Of a DNA stretch of 34,758 bases, positions 16,684 to 25,050 are shown in pieces. The first letter of the stretch is position 1. Every line of letters starts with the position of its first letter. Below the pieces are notes generated by a model. It had not been told where the DNA came from. It saw nothing but the letters and a program-made list of their open reading frames with translations, and did no database searches. Source of the stretch: Hyphomonadaceae bacterium (GTDB lineage: Bacteria > Pseudomonadota > Alphaproteobacteria > Caulobacterales > Aquidulcibacteraceae); the NCBI GenBank assembly GCA_027492515.1, contig JAPUEP010000273.1:1-34758 (forward strand). The letters run 5' to 3'. Both the position numbers and the translations under genes were made by a program.

Positions 16684-17443
16684 TTATCATCACAAGGCTT
16701 TGCGCAGATAAGCAAATTATTGTGGCAAACAAAAAGCTTATACCTAATTGAAATTTTGCCAATAATAATGGCAAAACCACAAAAAAGATGGCAAAAGAAA
16801 TCAAGCCAATAATCCAACCATGGAATAAATTGGCACATTCTTGCGCACCATCATTACGATGTGTTTCTGACATAAGGATTATTCCAAACACTGGAAATAC
16901 TGCGGCAAAGCCTGCTACCATGCCTGTTGTTTGGCTTGCGATTTTTGATACCAAAAGCGTTAATATAGCGCCTGAAATAAGGCGTAGATAAAGATTAAGT
17001 GGGGCGGGTACTGCACCGCCACTTTTCCTCGGCAATGCAAATTTGGCAAATATGAGGGATAATATCGCAACCAATGAAGCAATCCTTAAATCATGCGGCG
17101 CATTCATCATTATTGTCACCATTATTGCCCATGCGGCTAATGCTATTAAAAGGCAAAATACAAAATTAAATTTTCGTGCGGCCCATGAATATGAAACCCC
17201 AAAGGCCATAAACCCTGAAAGCCCATATAATGCAGAATAACAGGTGGCGACGGCAAAATTATTACCATGTTCAATGCCCAATACATAAATAATTGGCCCC
17301 GCAACCGCAGGAAGGCCACTTACAATACCACCATAAAATGCGCCAAATTTCTTGCTTATCAAACTAATAAGCAATAAAAACATTGGAACAATAATTAGTT
17401 TAAGTAATAATATTTGCAAAATCTTGGCCTTTGAAGATTGCAA
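16661..17443 (-). CDS. Uncharacterised membrane protein with internal duplication
   Basis: A 260-residue, strongly hydrophobic protein with about eight helices. I do not recognise the family. Its halves look related: near residue 35, FYGGIVSGLPAVAGPIIYVLGIEHG is echoed near residue 170 by MVAGFAAVFPVFGIILMSETHRN, each beginning a helix broken by Gly/Pro and ending with a polar acidic-His stretch. This suggests a two-repeat transporter or exporter. The start is a TTG at 17443 with no clear ribosome site; an ATG at residue 20 (17386) is an alternative. It overlaps the nitronate monooxygenase end by 23 bases and is divergent from the TfoX gene. Confidence 0.65.
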   Translation of the reverse strand: MQSSKAKILQILLLKLIIVPMFLLLISLISKKFGAFYGGIVSGLPAVAGPIIYVLGIEHGNNFAVATCYSALYGLSGFMAFGVSYSWAARKFNFVFCLLIALAAWAIMVTIMMNAPHDLRIASLVAILSLIFAKFALPRKSGGAVPAPLNLYLRLISGAILTLLVSKIASQTTGMVAGFAAVFPVFGIILMSETHRNDGAQECANLFHGWIIGLISFAIFFVVLPLLLAKFQLGISFLFATIICLSAQSLVMIINHKHAS

Positions 17444-17480
17444 ATGTCATATAATTATAAAGATTACAAGGAAGCAAAAA

Positions 17481-17807
17481 ATGGCAACATCAAAAGATTT
17501 CGCGCAATATATAACCAATGTAATGGGGCAAGAACGCTTTAGTGCGCGGCCAATGTTTGGTGAATATGGTTTTTATTGCGACGGTAAAGTTGTTGGCTTT
17601 ATTTGCGATAATCGCCTTTTGATAAAACCTTTGCCGCAATCAGCCGTGCTTGAAGAAAGCTGTGAGAAAGATCACGCTTACCCCGAATCAAAGCTTTATT
17701 ATGTAATCGAAGAAGACAAAATAGATGATATTGGCCTACGCCAAATATGCTATGACATGGCGGCATCTATACCCGAAAAGAAAAAACCTAAACCAAAAAA
17801 TAAATGA
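17481..17807 (+). CDS. TfoX N-terminal domain protein
   Basis: A 108-residue protein consisting of only the TfoX N-terminal domain: FSARPMFGEYGFYCDGKVVGFICDNRLLIKP, then YYVIEEDKIDDIGLRQICYDMA and a lysine/proline tail. Full TfoX/Sxy proteins regulate competence, but short N-domain proteins are common and their role is unclear, so no competence function is claimed. The frame is open from 17352, but AAGGAAG at 17468-17474 marks the ATG at 17481. TATAAT at 17450-17455 is a likely -10 box. It converges on the DUF4189 gene with one base between stops. Confidence 0.85.
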   Translation: MATSKDFAQYITNVMGQERFSARPMFGEYGFYCDGKVVGFICDNRLLIKPLPQSAVLEESCEKDHAYPESKLYYVIEEDKIDDIGLRQICYDMAASIPEKKKPKPKNK

Positions 17808-17808
17808 T

Positions 17809-19113
17809 TTAATTGTGTAAATTAAAGCTTCGTGTTCCATTTTCGCGTGCATCAATAATTGCGATTTTTTCACAATTTTTGCAATTATTGATGGCGTAGT
17901 TTTCAATTCCTTCTTCACTTGAACCAAAAAACCAGCGGACATTCTTTTTAGGCGTATAATAAAGGCCAAAATAAACATAAGTGCCGTCATCAACATCTTT
18001 TTCGACGGAACAAGATACATTCGTCTGTAGCATGCAAATATTTTGTGCATTTGAAAGCGCTTTATCCAAACTATTATTTCCCAATGAAACAATTAATTTG
18101 CGTTCTTGATTGCCTACCTGTTGGCTTACTGAATATGCAAGATAGCCGCGAATTTTACGTGGGTTGCGATTAAATTCTTTTATAGTGACAGAGTTTGGGT
18201 CAAGCGTATCAAATACATGGCATTTAGAATTATTTTTCGCGCAATCTTCATCCATTATGTTTTCAACAATTGAAGAATTTGCCCCCGAAACATAACGAAC
18301 CGAGCCAGTGTTCTCATTCAAATAAAAGCCAGTTATTGAATTGCTTGAAGCGCTCATTACCTCGCATTCAAAATTAGTTTTTGACTTGCAAAGGTCAAGC
18401 AATTGCTTTTTACCTGTTTCGAAATCCCTATAGCCACTTCCAAACCATGTTTTCATTGTCACATCAAATGGCGCATTTTCTTTGGGTTTGACGGCAATTG
18501 TAAAAAGATGCGGCATTGGATTGATTGGAAAATCATCATCAATTCCGTTTGTTCTTTGGGGCGCAATCCATTTATTTGAAACTGGCTTACCAGGGAAATC
18601 ATAGGTTTTGTAAATCGTGCAAAAATCACTTCCGCAAAACTTTAGTGCAGCCTCTTGCGCTTCTTCTGGGGTTCGCCCCCAACCTGCATCAAAAAAGCCA
18701 TCAGGTGCACGTGCAACCGCAACAGAACTATTCCAAGCAGAATAAAAAAGCGTGCAATCACTTTTTGTGGCATTTTTACACGCTTTTAAAGCGGCATTTT
18801 TAGCGGCATTTTCGTTTGGATGATTCCAACTTGCCCATACTTCATCATAATTTTTATTAGTTGCCATTGCAAAATGGTTTTTTGAATATTGAATCTGTGG
18901 TGATGAATATCTTTCTTCTTCCTCACGATAATATTCTTCTTCGGCGGCATTTTGTTCTTCAACCTGATGTTGATAGGCCTCTTGATTTCTCTGCCATTCG
19001 GCACGTTGGCGCGCCATGTCTTCTTCATAAGTTGGCTGTGCATTAGCAAGGCAAACACATGAAACCGAGATTAATGATGCAACAAAAGCGCTTTTAAATA
19101 TATTATTTTTCAT
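17809..19113 (-). CDS. Secreted triple-DUF4189 protein A
   Basis: A 434-residue exported protein with a signal peptide ending ANA|Q at residue 25. A glutamine/glutamate-rich, probably coiled-coil segment follows (about 28-70). The rest appears to be three tandem DUF4189 units, each with paired Ala-rich helices followed by cysteine pairs. The clearest is about 78-170: VWASWNHPNENAAKNAAL...C...C...AWN...GWG, then TPEEAQEAALKFCGSDFC. Later units carry C...C at LLDLCKSKTNFEC, NICMLQTNVSC and INNCKNCEKI. The function of DUF4189 is unknown. It is the last gene of a probable operon with the S41 protease and paralogue B; a 15-bp stem stands just before its ribosome site. Confidence 0.8.
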   Translation of the reverse strand: MKNNIFKSAFVASLISVSCVCLANAQPTYEEDMARQRAEWQRNQEAYQHQVEEQNAAEEEYYREEEERYSSPQIQYSKNHFAMATNKNYDEVWASWNHPNENAAKNAALKACKNATKSDCTLFYSAWNSSVAVARAPDGFFDAGWGRTPEEAQEAALKFCGSDFCTIYKTYDFPGKPVSNKWIAPQRTNGIDDDFPINPMPHLFTIAVKPKENAPFDVTMKTWFGSGYRDFETGKKQLLDLCKSKTNFECEVMSASSNSITGFYLNENTGSVRYVSGANSSIVENIMDEDCAKNNSKCHVFDTLDPNSVTIKEFNRNPRKIRGYLAYSVSQQVGNQERKLIVSLGNNSLDKALSNAQNICMLQTNVSCSVEKDVDDGTYVYFGLYYTPKKNVRWFFGSSEEGIENYAINNCKNCEKIAIIDARENGTRSFNLHN

Positions 19114-19124
19114 ATGTTTTCCAT

Positions 19125-19158
19125 TTTTGAACTTAATATGGATATATTAAGTTCAAAA
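19125..19158 (-). promoter_or_regulatory. Perfect 15-bp stem in the leader of DUF4189 protein A
   Basis: TTTTGAACTTAATAT (19125-19139) and its exact complement (19144-19158) enclose a four-base loop. On the minus-strand message the stem ends eleven bases before the ATG at 19113, directly ahead of the TGGAAAA ribosome site, and 20 bases after the protease stop (19179). No U-tract follows, so it is more likely a processing, stability or translation-control element, or an operator, than a terminator. Confidence 0.6.
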
Positions 19159-19178
19159 TATGGCAATTAAATACTAAT

Positions 19179-20375
19179 TCAAATATTAAAAAGTTTTTTT
19201 TGTGCCGCCATTATATAATCATCAGAATCATCAAGCATGATATCAGGCATAAAATAATTGCGTGGTCGTCCGTGGATATTATAAACAGGCTCGGCGCTAT
19301 ATTGGAAATCCATGCCGCCTGCTTTGCTTGAATAAACGGCGGCGCCAAGACCCATCATCATTGTGCCCATGACTTTTGCGCCGCAAATTGCGCGCATTCC
19401 CATTGGAAAGCCTTCTGCCATACTTGCCGACCAGTGATTGCATAGAATTACAACAGGATTTTCAAAAGTGAACGGGCCGCGCGGTTCGACATATTCTGTC
19501 CATTTTTCCCCAAGACCTTTTCCTTTGCGCTTTGCCATTTGTGCATAGGGTTTCTTTTCTTTAATAAAGCGCCCCATGATTGGGCGCGCAATTGCCGTAT
19601 CACCCCCGCCATTATAACGAACATCAATTATAAGGGCTTTTGCATCTTTAAATTTCGCTAGGGCTTCGTCAAATTGCTCAACAATATTAGCATTGTCACC
19701 AAATGTGCGAATGGCGATATAGCCAATATTTTGTTCAAGCATTTTAGATTCAAAATCAGGTGGGAAACCACCTTTATAAAGCGGTAAATTTACAATTTTA
19801 ATTTCATTTTTTTCAGTTAAATATTTTATTTTACGTTCTTGCCCCTTATTTCCGGCAACAGCAAGATTAAGCAAATAATTCAATGCGATTTGTTTGTTTT
19901 TAGTAAGGGATTTTGGTTTTAATTTGCGCGCTAAATCATAAACTTTAACATCATTAATTTCCATAATCATGTCTCCCTTTACAAGGCCGCTTTGTTTTGC
20001 TGCTGAATATTCATGAACTGCTTGTATCGTACATGCGCCAATTGCATCCTCGACATATAAATCATAAGGCGGCCAGCGGGGTGCGCCCTCATTGGCATTA
20101 TGAATATGGGTGTGCGAATCCAAGGTTTCACGCATTAAAGCATCAATTAAATCAAGAAATTCACTTTCACTTTTGCATTGTTGCGCCAAGGGTTGATAGG
20201 TTTGCCGCGCTATATCCCAATCGATGTTATTCTCGTTGAAATAACAATATTTCTTGTCCATTTCGCGCCAAATTTGATCAAATCGATGACCAAAATTCGC
20301 CGATTTTGCATAAGTTTTAGATGCTAAAAGCGATAATATAGAAGCAATTGTAACACGGCGATTTATTTCAAACAT
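19179..20375 (-). CDS. Secreted S41 family serine peptidase with PDZ-like region
   Basis: A 398-residue exported peptidase (signal ending TYA at residue 23). The N-terminal helical domain (FDQIWREMDKKYCYFNENNIDWD) and DSHTHI (candidate catalytic His 88 or 90) are typical of tricorn/IRBP-type S41 enzymes. A PDZ-like segment, SGLVKGDMIMEINDVKV, lies at about 129-145. The catalytic core has NIGYIAIRTF, LIIDVRYNGGGDT, and NHWSASMAEGF with S318 and E321. The position occupied by the CtpA/Prc catalytic lysine is L343 (MGLG), so a Ser-Lys dyad is absent and a His-based mechanism is inferred. Its start is one base after the stop of paralogue B. The substrate may be the flanking DUF4189 proteins or their partners. 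Confidence 0.87.
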   Translation of the reverse strand: MFEINRRVTIASILSLLASKTYAKSANFGHRFDQIWREMDKKYCYFNENNIDWDIARQTYQPLAQQCKSESEFLDLIDALMRETLDSHTHIHNANEGAPRWPPYDLYVEDAIGACTIQAVHEYSAAKQSGLVKGDMIMEINDVKVYDLARKLKPKSLTKNKQIALNYLLNLAVAGNKGQERKIKYLTEKNEIKIVNLPLYKGGFPPDFESKMLEQNIGYIAIRTFGDNANIVEQFDEALAKFKDAKALIIDVRYNGGGDTAIARPIMGRFIKEKKPYAQMAKRKGKGLGEKWTEYVEPRGPFTFENPVVILCNHWSASMAEGFPMGMRAICGAKVMGTMMMGLGAAVYSSKAGGMDFQYSAEPVYNIHGRPRNYFMPDIMLDDSDDYIMAAQKKLFNI

Positions 20376-20376
20376 A

Positions 20377-21690
20377 TTATCTCAAATCAATAATTTTATG
20401 ACCAGATTTTCTTAAATCATAAATTCCGATTTTTGTACATTTTTGACAATATTTTTGTGCATCTTCCTCAACCTTTGCAGGCGAGGTGTTTAAAAAATAA
20501 TTCACGCCATTTGAACCATTATAAAACCCAATATAAAAATATGCGCCATTATCCATATTATCATTTAAAAGCATGCATTCGCTATGGCTTTGATTTTGGC
20601 ATTCATTAATTGCGGCATTTTTTGCGCTTTGTAAGTCTGTAAAGCCGCTTGAAAGAATAAATTTATTCCAATTTGCGATATATTTTTTTGTCCATGCTGC
20701 GGCTGCATATCCGCGCGTAGATTTTGGGAATGTTGTATCAACAAATTCCTTATTGCTGCGTGAATTATAGATTGCATCTATTTTGCAATTATGAAAATCA
20801 CTTTTTTCACATATAGCTTTTGTAAATTGGGTATTATCAAAGCCATCTGTTAGCGATAAATAAAAAATAACACCATCATCACGAATAATTTTTAAGATAT
20901 TTCCATTGGCTACATCTTTTATCATTTTACATTTCTTATTTGTGGTTTTTTCACATTGACTAATAAGGTTAGATTTTTCGCCTGCATAATCAATGATGCC
21001 AGTTTTAATCCAATTTCTATAATCTTCGGCACTATTATCATCAGTTTCAGGCGCAACAATTATTGCATATTTTGAACGGCTTGCACTAATTGGGAAATCA
21101 TCATCTGTGCCATTTGTATGATAAATTCCACTTGGATATTGTGCGATATTTTGCGCAGGAAAATAATAATCGCCAATTAATTTGCAATAATCATCACCGC
21201 AATTTTTAATTGCTTCTTGTTGGGCGGCAATTTTATTCAAGCCCCAACCCACACTAACAATTCCATTGGGATTTAGTGCAATAGAGGCATAAGAATTCCA
21301 AGCGCTTAAACTAATAACACATCCATTTCCCATATCTTTATTGCATTTATTTAGAACATAATTTTGCGCATCTTGTTCAGATGAATGATTCCAACTTGCC
21401 CAAACATTCAAACTATCGGGATGAAATGCAATGGCAAAATAATTAGAAACAAATTTTGGGCGATTGCGTTCTTCTTGCGCCATGTGTTCTTCTTCGCGCA
21501 TTCTTTGCTCTTCTTCGGCGGCGGCCTGCTGCTCTTGCATGATGCGATACATTTCTTGTTGTTGCCGCCATTCTTCTTGTTGGCGCCTTATATCTTCTTC
21601 ATAGGCAACTTGCGCAAAGGCAATTTTAGGAAAAGCAAAACCAACAAACAAAATTGGAAGGCATAAAAGAATTTTTATTTTTTTTAACAT
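20377..21690 (-). CDS. Secreted triple-DUF4189 protein B
   Basis: A 437-residue paralogue of the protein two genes downstream, first gene of the operon. The signal peptide ends AFA|Q at residue 26. A long charged coiled-coil follows (about 30-78, IRRQQEEWRQQQEMYRIMQ...). Three DUF4189-like units come next, starting with VWASWNHSSEQDAQNYVL...C, SAWNSYASIAL and GWGLNKIAAQQEAIKNCGDDYC. The ending YCQKCTKIGIYDLRKSG matches paralogue A's NCKNCEKIAIIDARENG. Overall architecture is identical but the sequences have diverged well beyond a recent duplication. The role is unknown; secretion and cysteine pairs suggest an envelope or extracellular function. Confidence 0.8.
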   Translation of the reverse strand: MLKKIKILLCLPILFVGFAFPKIAFAQVAYEEDIRRQQEEWRQQQEMYRIMQEQQAAAEEEQRMREEEHMAQEERNRPKFVSNYFAIAFHPDSLNVWASWNHSSEQDAQNYVLNKCNKDMGNGCVISLSAWNSYASIALNPNGIVSVGWGLNKIAAQQEAIKNCGDDYCKLIGDYYFPAQNIAQYPSGIYHTNGTDDDFPISASRSKYAIIVAPETDDNSAEDYRNWIKTGIIDYAGEKSNLISQCEKTTNKKCKMIKDVANGNILKIIRDDGVIFYLSLTDGFDNTQFTKAICEKSDFHNCKIDAIYNSRSNKEFVDTTFPKSTRGYAAAAWTKKYIANWNKFILSSGFTDLQSAKNAAINECQNQSHSECMLLNDNMDNGAYFYIGFYNGSNGVNYFLNTSPAKVEEDAQKYCQKCTKIGIYDLRKSGHKIIDLR

Positions 21691-21725
21691 TTTTGACCCA
21701 AATTATAAATTGTATTTTTTTTATA

Positions 21726-21754
21726 ATATTAAAAACATGGCATCATTTTGGCAA
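21726..21754 (-). promoter_or_regulatory. Promoter of the DUF4189-S41-DUF4189 operon
   Basis: On the minus strand TTGCCA (21754-21749) and TAATAT (21731-21726) are exactly 17 bases apart, a good sigma-70-type pair. The expected start near 21719 leaves a leader of about 29 bases before the ATG at 21690. Confidence 0.55.
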
Positions 21755-21841
21755 GCACGAATTAAACTTTAATCTAAAGCATTCACCCTTCACTTATTTG
21801 TCGAAAATGATATAGAAATGCCAAAATTTTAGGGGATTTAT

Positions 21842-23233
21842 ATGACCACACGCACAGAAACCGATACTTTTGGCCCAATCGAAGTTGATTCAAGCAAATA
21901 TTGGGGCGCACAGGCACAAAGAAGCCTTGGCAATTTCAAAATTGGCTGGGAAAAGCAACCCGCGGCAATCGTGCGTGCACTTGGCATTGTTAAAAAAGCC
22001 GCCGCAATTACCAATATGAAACTTGGCAAAATGCCAAAAGATTTGGGCGAAATAATTGTTAAAGCCGCCGAAGAAGTTATCGATGGCAAATTAAACGATC
22101 ATTTCCCATTGGTGGTTTGGCAAACAGGCTCTGGCACGCAATCAAATATGAATGCGAATGAAGTTATTTCAAACCGCGCAATCGAAATGCTTGGCGGCGA
22201 AATGGGCAGCAAAAAACCAGTTCACCCGAATGATCACGTGAATATGTCACAATCTTCAAATGACACATTCCCAACCGCAATGCATGTTGCCTGCGCATAT
22301 GAAGTTGCCAACAAACTTATCCCTGCATTGAAACATTTGCACGGCGCATTGGATGCAAAGGCCAAAGAGTGGAAAGACATTATCAAAATCGGCCGCACCC
22401 ACACACAAGATGCAACCCCTGTAACATTGGGTCAAGAATTTTCGGGCTATGCGCAACAGGTTGAAAATGGCATTAAACGCCTTGAAATGACTTTGCCAAT
22501 GTTGATGGAATTGGCACAGGGCGGAACTGCGGTTGGAACTGGCCTTGCATCCCCTGCGGGCTTTGCAGAGGCGGTTGCGGCGGAAATTGCGGCACTTACC
22601 AACCTTCCATTCACATCGGCACCAAATAAATTTGAAGCTTTGGCGGCGCATGATGCAATGGTATTTACGCATGGTGCGATTACCACTGTTGCAATGGCAT
22701 GTTTTAAAATTGCCAATGACATTCGCTTTTTGGGTTCTGGTCCGCGTTCTGGACTTGGTGAACTTGCATTACCTGAAAATGAGCCAGGTTCTTCAATCAT
22801 GCCGGGTAAAGTAAACCCAACCCAATCAGAGGCCTTAACCCAAGTTGCCGCGCACATCGCGGGCAATAATGCGGCAATCGCGTTTGCGGGTTCACAAGGG
22901 CATTTTGAATTGAATGTTTTCAACCCAATGATGGCATATAATTTCTTGCAATCTGTGCAATTATTATCGGATGCGGCAATTTCATTCACCGATAATTGCG
23001 TTGTCGGTATCGAGCCACGCCTTGACAATATCGCGCGCGGCCTTGCAAATTCTTTGATGTTGGTAACACCATTAAAAGAAAAATACGGCTATGATTTAGC
23101 CGCCAAAGTCGCCAAAACCGCCCACAAAAACGGCACAACATTACGCGAAGAAGCCATAAATCTTGGCGTTCCAGCAGATGATTTTGATGCGATTGTTGTT
23201 CCAAGCAAAATGATTGGACCTGATCCTGTATAA
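21842..23233 (+). CDS. fumC: Class II fumarate hydratase
   Basis: A 463-residue fumarase C, full length. It interconverts fumarate and malate in the citric acid cycle as an iron-free homotetramer. Active-site elements are intact: [20 protein letters not shown] (95-114), [11 protein letters not shown] (138-148), [16 protein letters not shown] with H187, and the fumarase signature [15 protein letters not shown] (316-330) with S318. AGGGGA at 21831-21836 is the ribosome site. A hairpin follows the stop. Confidence 0.98.
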   Translation: MTTRTETDTFGPIEVDSSKYWGAQAQRSLGNFKIGWEKQPAAIVRALGIVKKAAAITNMKLGKMPKDLGEIIVKAAEEVIDGKLNDHFPLVVWQTGSGTQSNMNANEVISNRAIEMLGGEMGSKKPVHPNDHVNMSQSSNDTFPTAMHVACAYEVANKLIPALKHLHGALDAKAKEWKDIIKIGRTHTQDATPVTLGQEFSGYAQQVENGIKRLEMTLPMLMELAQGGTAVGTGLASPAGFAEAVAAEIAALTNLPFTSAPNKFEALAAHDAMVFTHGAITTVAMACFKIANDIRFLGSGPRSGLGELALPENEPGSSIMPGKVNPTQSEALTQVAAHIAGNNAAIAFAGSQGHFELNVFNPMMAYNFLQSVQLLSDAAISFTDNCVVGIEPRLDNIARGLANSLMLVTPLKEKYGYDLAAKVAKTAHKNGTTLREEAINLGVPADDFDAIVVPSKMIGPDPV

Positions 23234-23239
23234 ATTACT

Positions 23240-23265
23240 GAGACCCCGTATTTTTGCGGGGTCTC
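23240..23265 (+). terminator. Probable fumC terminator hairpin
   Basis: GAGACCCCG (23240-23248) pairs with CGGGGTCTC (23257-23265) around an eight-base, T-rich loop, seven bases after the fumC stop. The stem is strong, but the following bases (TGCAAATTCCC) lack a T-run, so it may be factor-dependent or a 3'-end stabiliser. Confidence 0.55.
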
Positions 23266-23322
23266 TGCAAATTCCCATTAAATTATATGCAATATTTAAA
23301 GTAAACAGTAAAAGGCAAAAAC

Positions 23323-24096
23323 ATGAAGAATACTTCTATTGGCAAAATTTTTTTCAAATTAATTTTTGCTCTTTTGTTTACACCAAGTCTTTCTTATGCA
23401 CAGAAAATACCGCTTCATAAATTTAAAGCGGGTTTAAACATGGCCTTATCCGAAGGGTTTCAAAACGAAATTAAATGCGCTGCACCAGATAATTTTACTT
23501 ATTTCCAAATTGGAAACAATTTGAAAATAAAGGTTCCAAAAGACGAAATTGCATTAGTGGTGCCAGAAGAAATCACTACCTTCGAAAGTGACGGGAATAA
23601 TGGGGCAATTGCAACAATGCCACAGAATGTGGGCTGCCAAGAAGCGCCAATGCGCGCGATAATATTGTCTATTAAACCTGAAAATGACGATCCATCTCGA
23701 ACTTTTGCATTTCGCGCAAGAAATCCAAATCAAACAGGAACTACCGTAGCAATCGGACTTAATCGTCTTAGAGATAATCCGCCATCAAATTGTCAATTAG
23801 ATGGTGATATTTTGTCTTGCACAAGAAATGAACAATATAGTGGCAGAGACTTTACGGTTATATATCGTATGATAGCAGAAAAGTCGAAAACCCAAACTTC
23901 TGGTGCGCCAACTTTTATGAAATGCATTTTACTGAATTCTTCAAAATCCACATGCAGCGTTTCTGACAATCCTTATCCAGATGCAACATATGAAGTTCAT
24001 TCTAATATAATCACACCATATCCTAATTCATCGGTAGAAATTGAAAAAATTCAAGCAAGGGTCAGGGAATTGGTCGAAAGATATGTTGTAAATTAA
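23323..24096 (+). CDS. Secreted six-cysteine protein of unknown function
   Basis: I do not recognise this 257-residue protein. It starts with a clear signal peptide ending SYA|Q at residue 26. The mature part contains six cysteines in an even spread (NEIKC, NVGC, SNC, LSC, MKC, STC), suggesting up to three disulfides in the periplasm or outside the cell. The sequence is mainly short beta-strand-like stretches with many Asn/Pro turns, and the last 20 residues (SSVEIEKIQARVRELVERYV) form an amphipathic helix. AAAGG lies upstream of the ATG. It stands alone between fumC and the HMG-CoA lyase gene. Confidence 0.75.
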   Translation: MKNTSIGKIFFKLIFALLFTPSLSYAQKIPLHKFKAGLNMALSEGFQNEIKCAAPDNFTYFQIGNNLKIKVPKDEIALVVPEEITTFESDGNNGAIATMPQNVGCQEAPMRAIILSIKPENDDPSRTFAFRARNPNQTGTTVAIGLNRLRDNPPSNCQLDGDILSCTRNEQYSGRDFTVIYRMIAEKSKTQTSGAPTFMKCILLNSSKSTCSVSDNPYPDATYEVHSNIITPYPNSSVEIEKIQARVRELVERYVVN

Positions 24097-24159
24097 GTAT
24101 CTGTTGCATAACGATATTATCGCCCAATCAAATTTCTGGCAATCCGCAACATTGATTAT

Positions 24160-25050
24160 TTAATACATCCCCGCATGTGGCAACATTGCGGGTAGTTTTT
24201 TGCCCATTATGCCTTCAAGCCACAAACCTGTATCGATTAGTTTTTCCATATCAAGGCCGATTTCGATACCGCTTTTGAAAAGCATATAGGCCAAGTCTTC
24301 GGTTGGGATGTTGCCTGTGGCTTTGGGGGCGAAGGGGCAACCGCCGAGGCCGCCGAGGGATGAATCGAGGATGCGAACGCCCGAAGAATAAGCCGCCCAT
24401 GCATTGGCGATGCCAGTGTTGCGTGTATTGTGGAAGTGTGCGCGCAAAGGAATATCGCCCAAATGCGGTTTTACCATTTCAATCAGCGCCGAAACTTGCG
24501 CGGGAACGGCAACACCAATTGTATCGGCAAGGGCGATTTCGCGCGGTTTTGCCGCCGCCAAAATTTTCACAATCTCAACAACTTGTTCTGGGTCTGTTGG
24601 CCCATCAAAGGGGCAGCCGAACGCAGTTGAGATTGTTACCTGCCCTGTGCGGCCCGCATTATGCGCCATTTTAACAATATTTGCCGCAATATGCGCGCTT
24701 TCAATTGAGGTTTGCCCTTGATTACGCATTGCAAAACCATCAGAGGCACAAGCCACAGCACCCAATTCATGAACTTTGGTTTGTAGCGCACGTTCGGCAC
24801 CGCGTTCATTTAGGACAAGGCCGATATAAGTTGCATCGCGTGAAAAATCCAAACCCGTGATAACATCTTCGGCATCCGCCATTTGCGGAACACGTTTTGG
24901 ATTTACAAAGCTTGCAACTTCTATGCGCTTTATACCCAAATCAAGGGCGCGATTAATAAGGGCAATTTTATTTTGGGTTGAAATAATTTCAGGTTCATTT
25001 TGTAAACCATCGCGCGGCGAAACTTCGATGATTTCAACTTTTTCACCCAT
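24160..25050 (-). CDS. mvaB: Hydroxymethylglutaryl-CoA lyase
   Basis: A 296-residue TIM-barrel lyase. It cleaves HMG-CoA to acetyl-CoA and acetoacetate, the last step of leucine degradation. Motifs: EVSPRDGLQNEP at the N-terminus (catalytic Arg and metal Asp), ASFVNPKRVPQMADAEDV, ALADTIGVAVPAQV, the metal-binding RAHFHNTRNTG, and the HMG-CoA lyase signature SLGGLGGCPFAPKATGN with the active-site Cys. The acyl-CoA carboxylase genes often found beside it are absent. Its ATG overlaps the stop of the upstream secreted protein by one base (TAATG), so translation is probably coupled to an apparently unrelated gene. Confidence 0.95.
   Translation of the reverse strand: MGEKVEIIEVSPRDGLQNEPEIISTQNKIALINRALDLGIKRIEVASFVNPKRVPQMADAEDVITGLDFSRDATYIGLVLNERGAERALQTKVHELGAVACASDGFAMRNQGQTSIESAHIAANIVKMAHNAGRTGQVTISTAFGCPFDGPTDPEQVVEIVKILAAAKPREIALADTIGVAVPAQVSALIEMVKPHLGDIPLRAHFHNTRNTGIANAWAAYSSGVRILDSSLGGLGGCPFAPKATGNIPTEDLAYMLFKSGIEIGLDMEKLIDTGLWLEGIMGKKLPAMLPHAGMY

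Noticed and set aside
17481-17807. Competence regulator TfoX/Sxy
   Set aside because: Only the N-terminal domain is present; short N-domain proteins have no established competence role.
22447-23028. 193-codon reading frame antisense to fumC
   Set aside because: Cysteine- and serine-rich shadow of the conserved fumC frame with no family resemblance.
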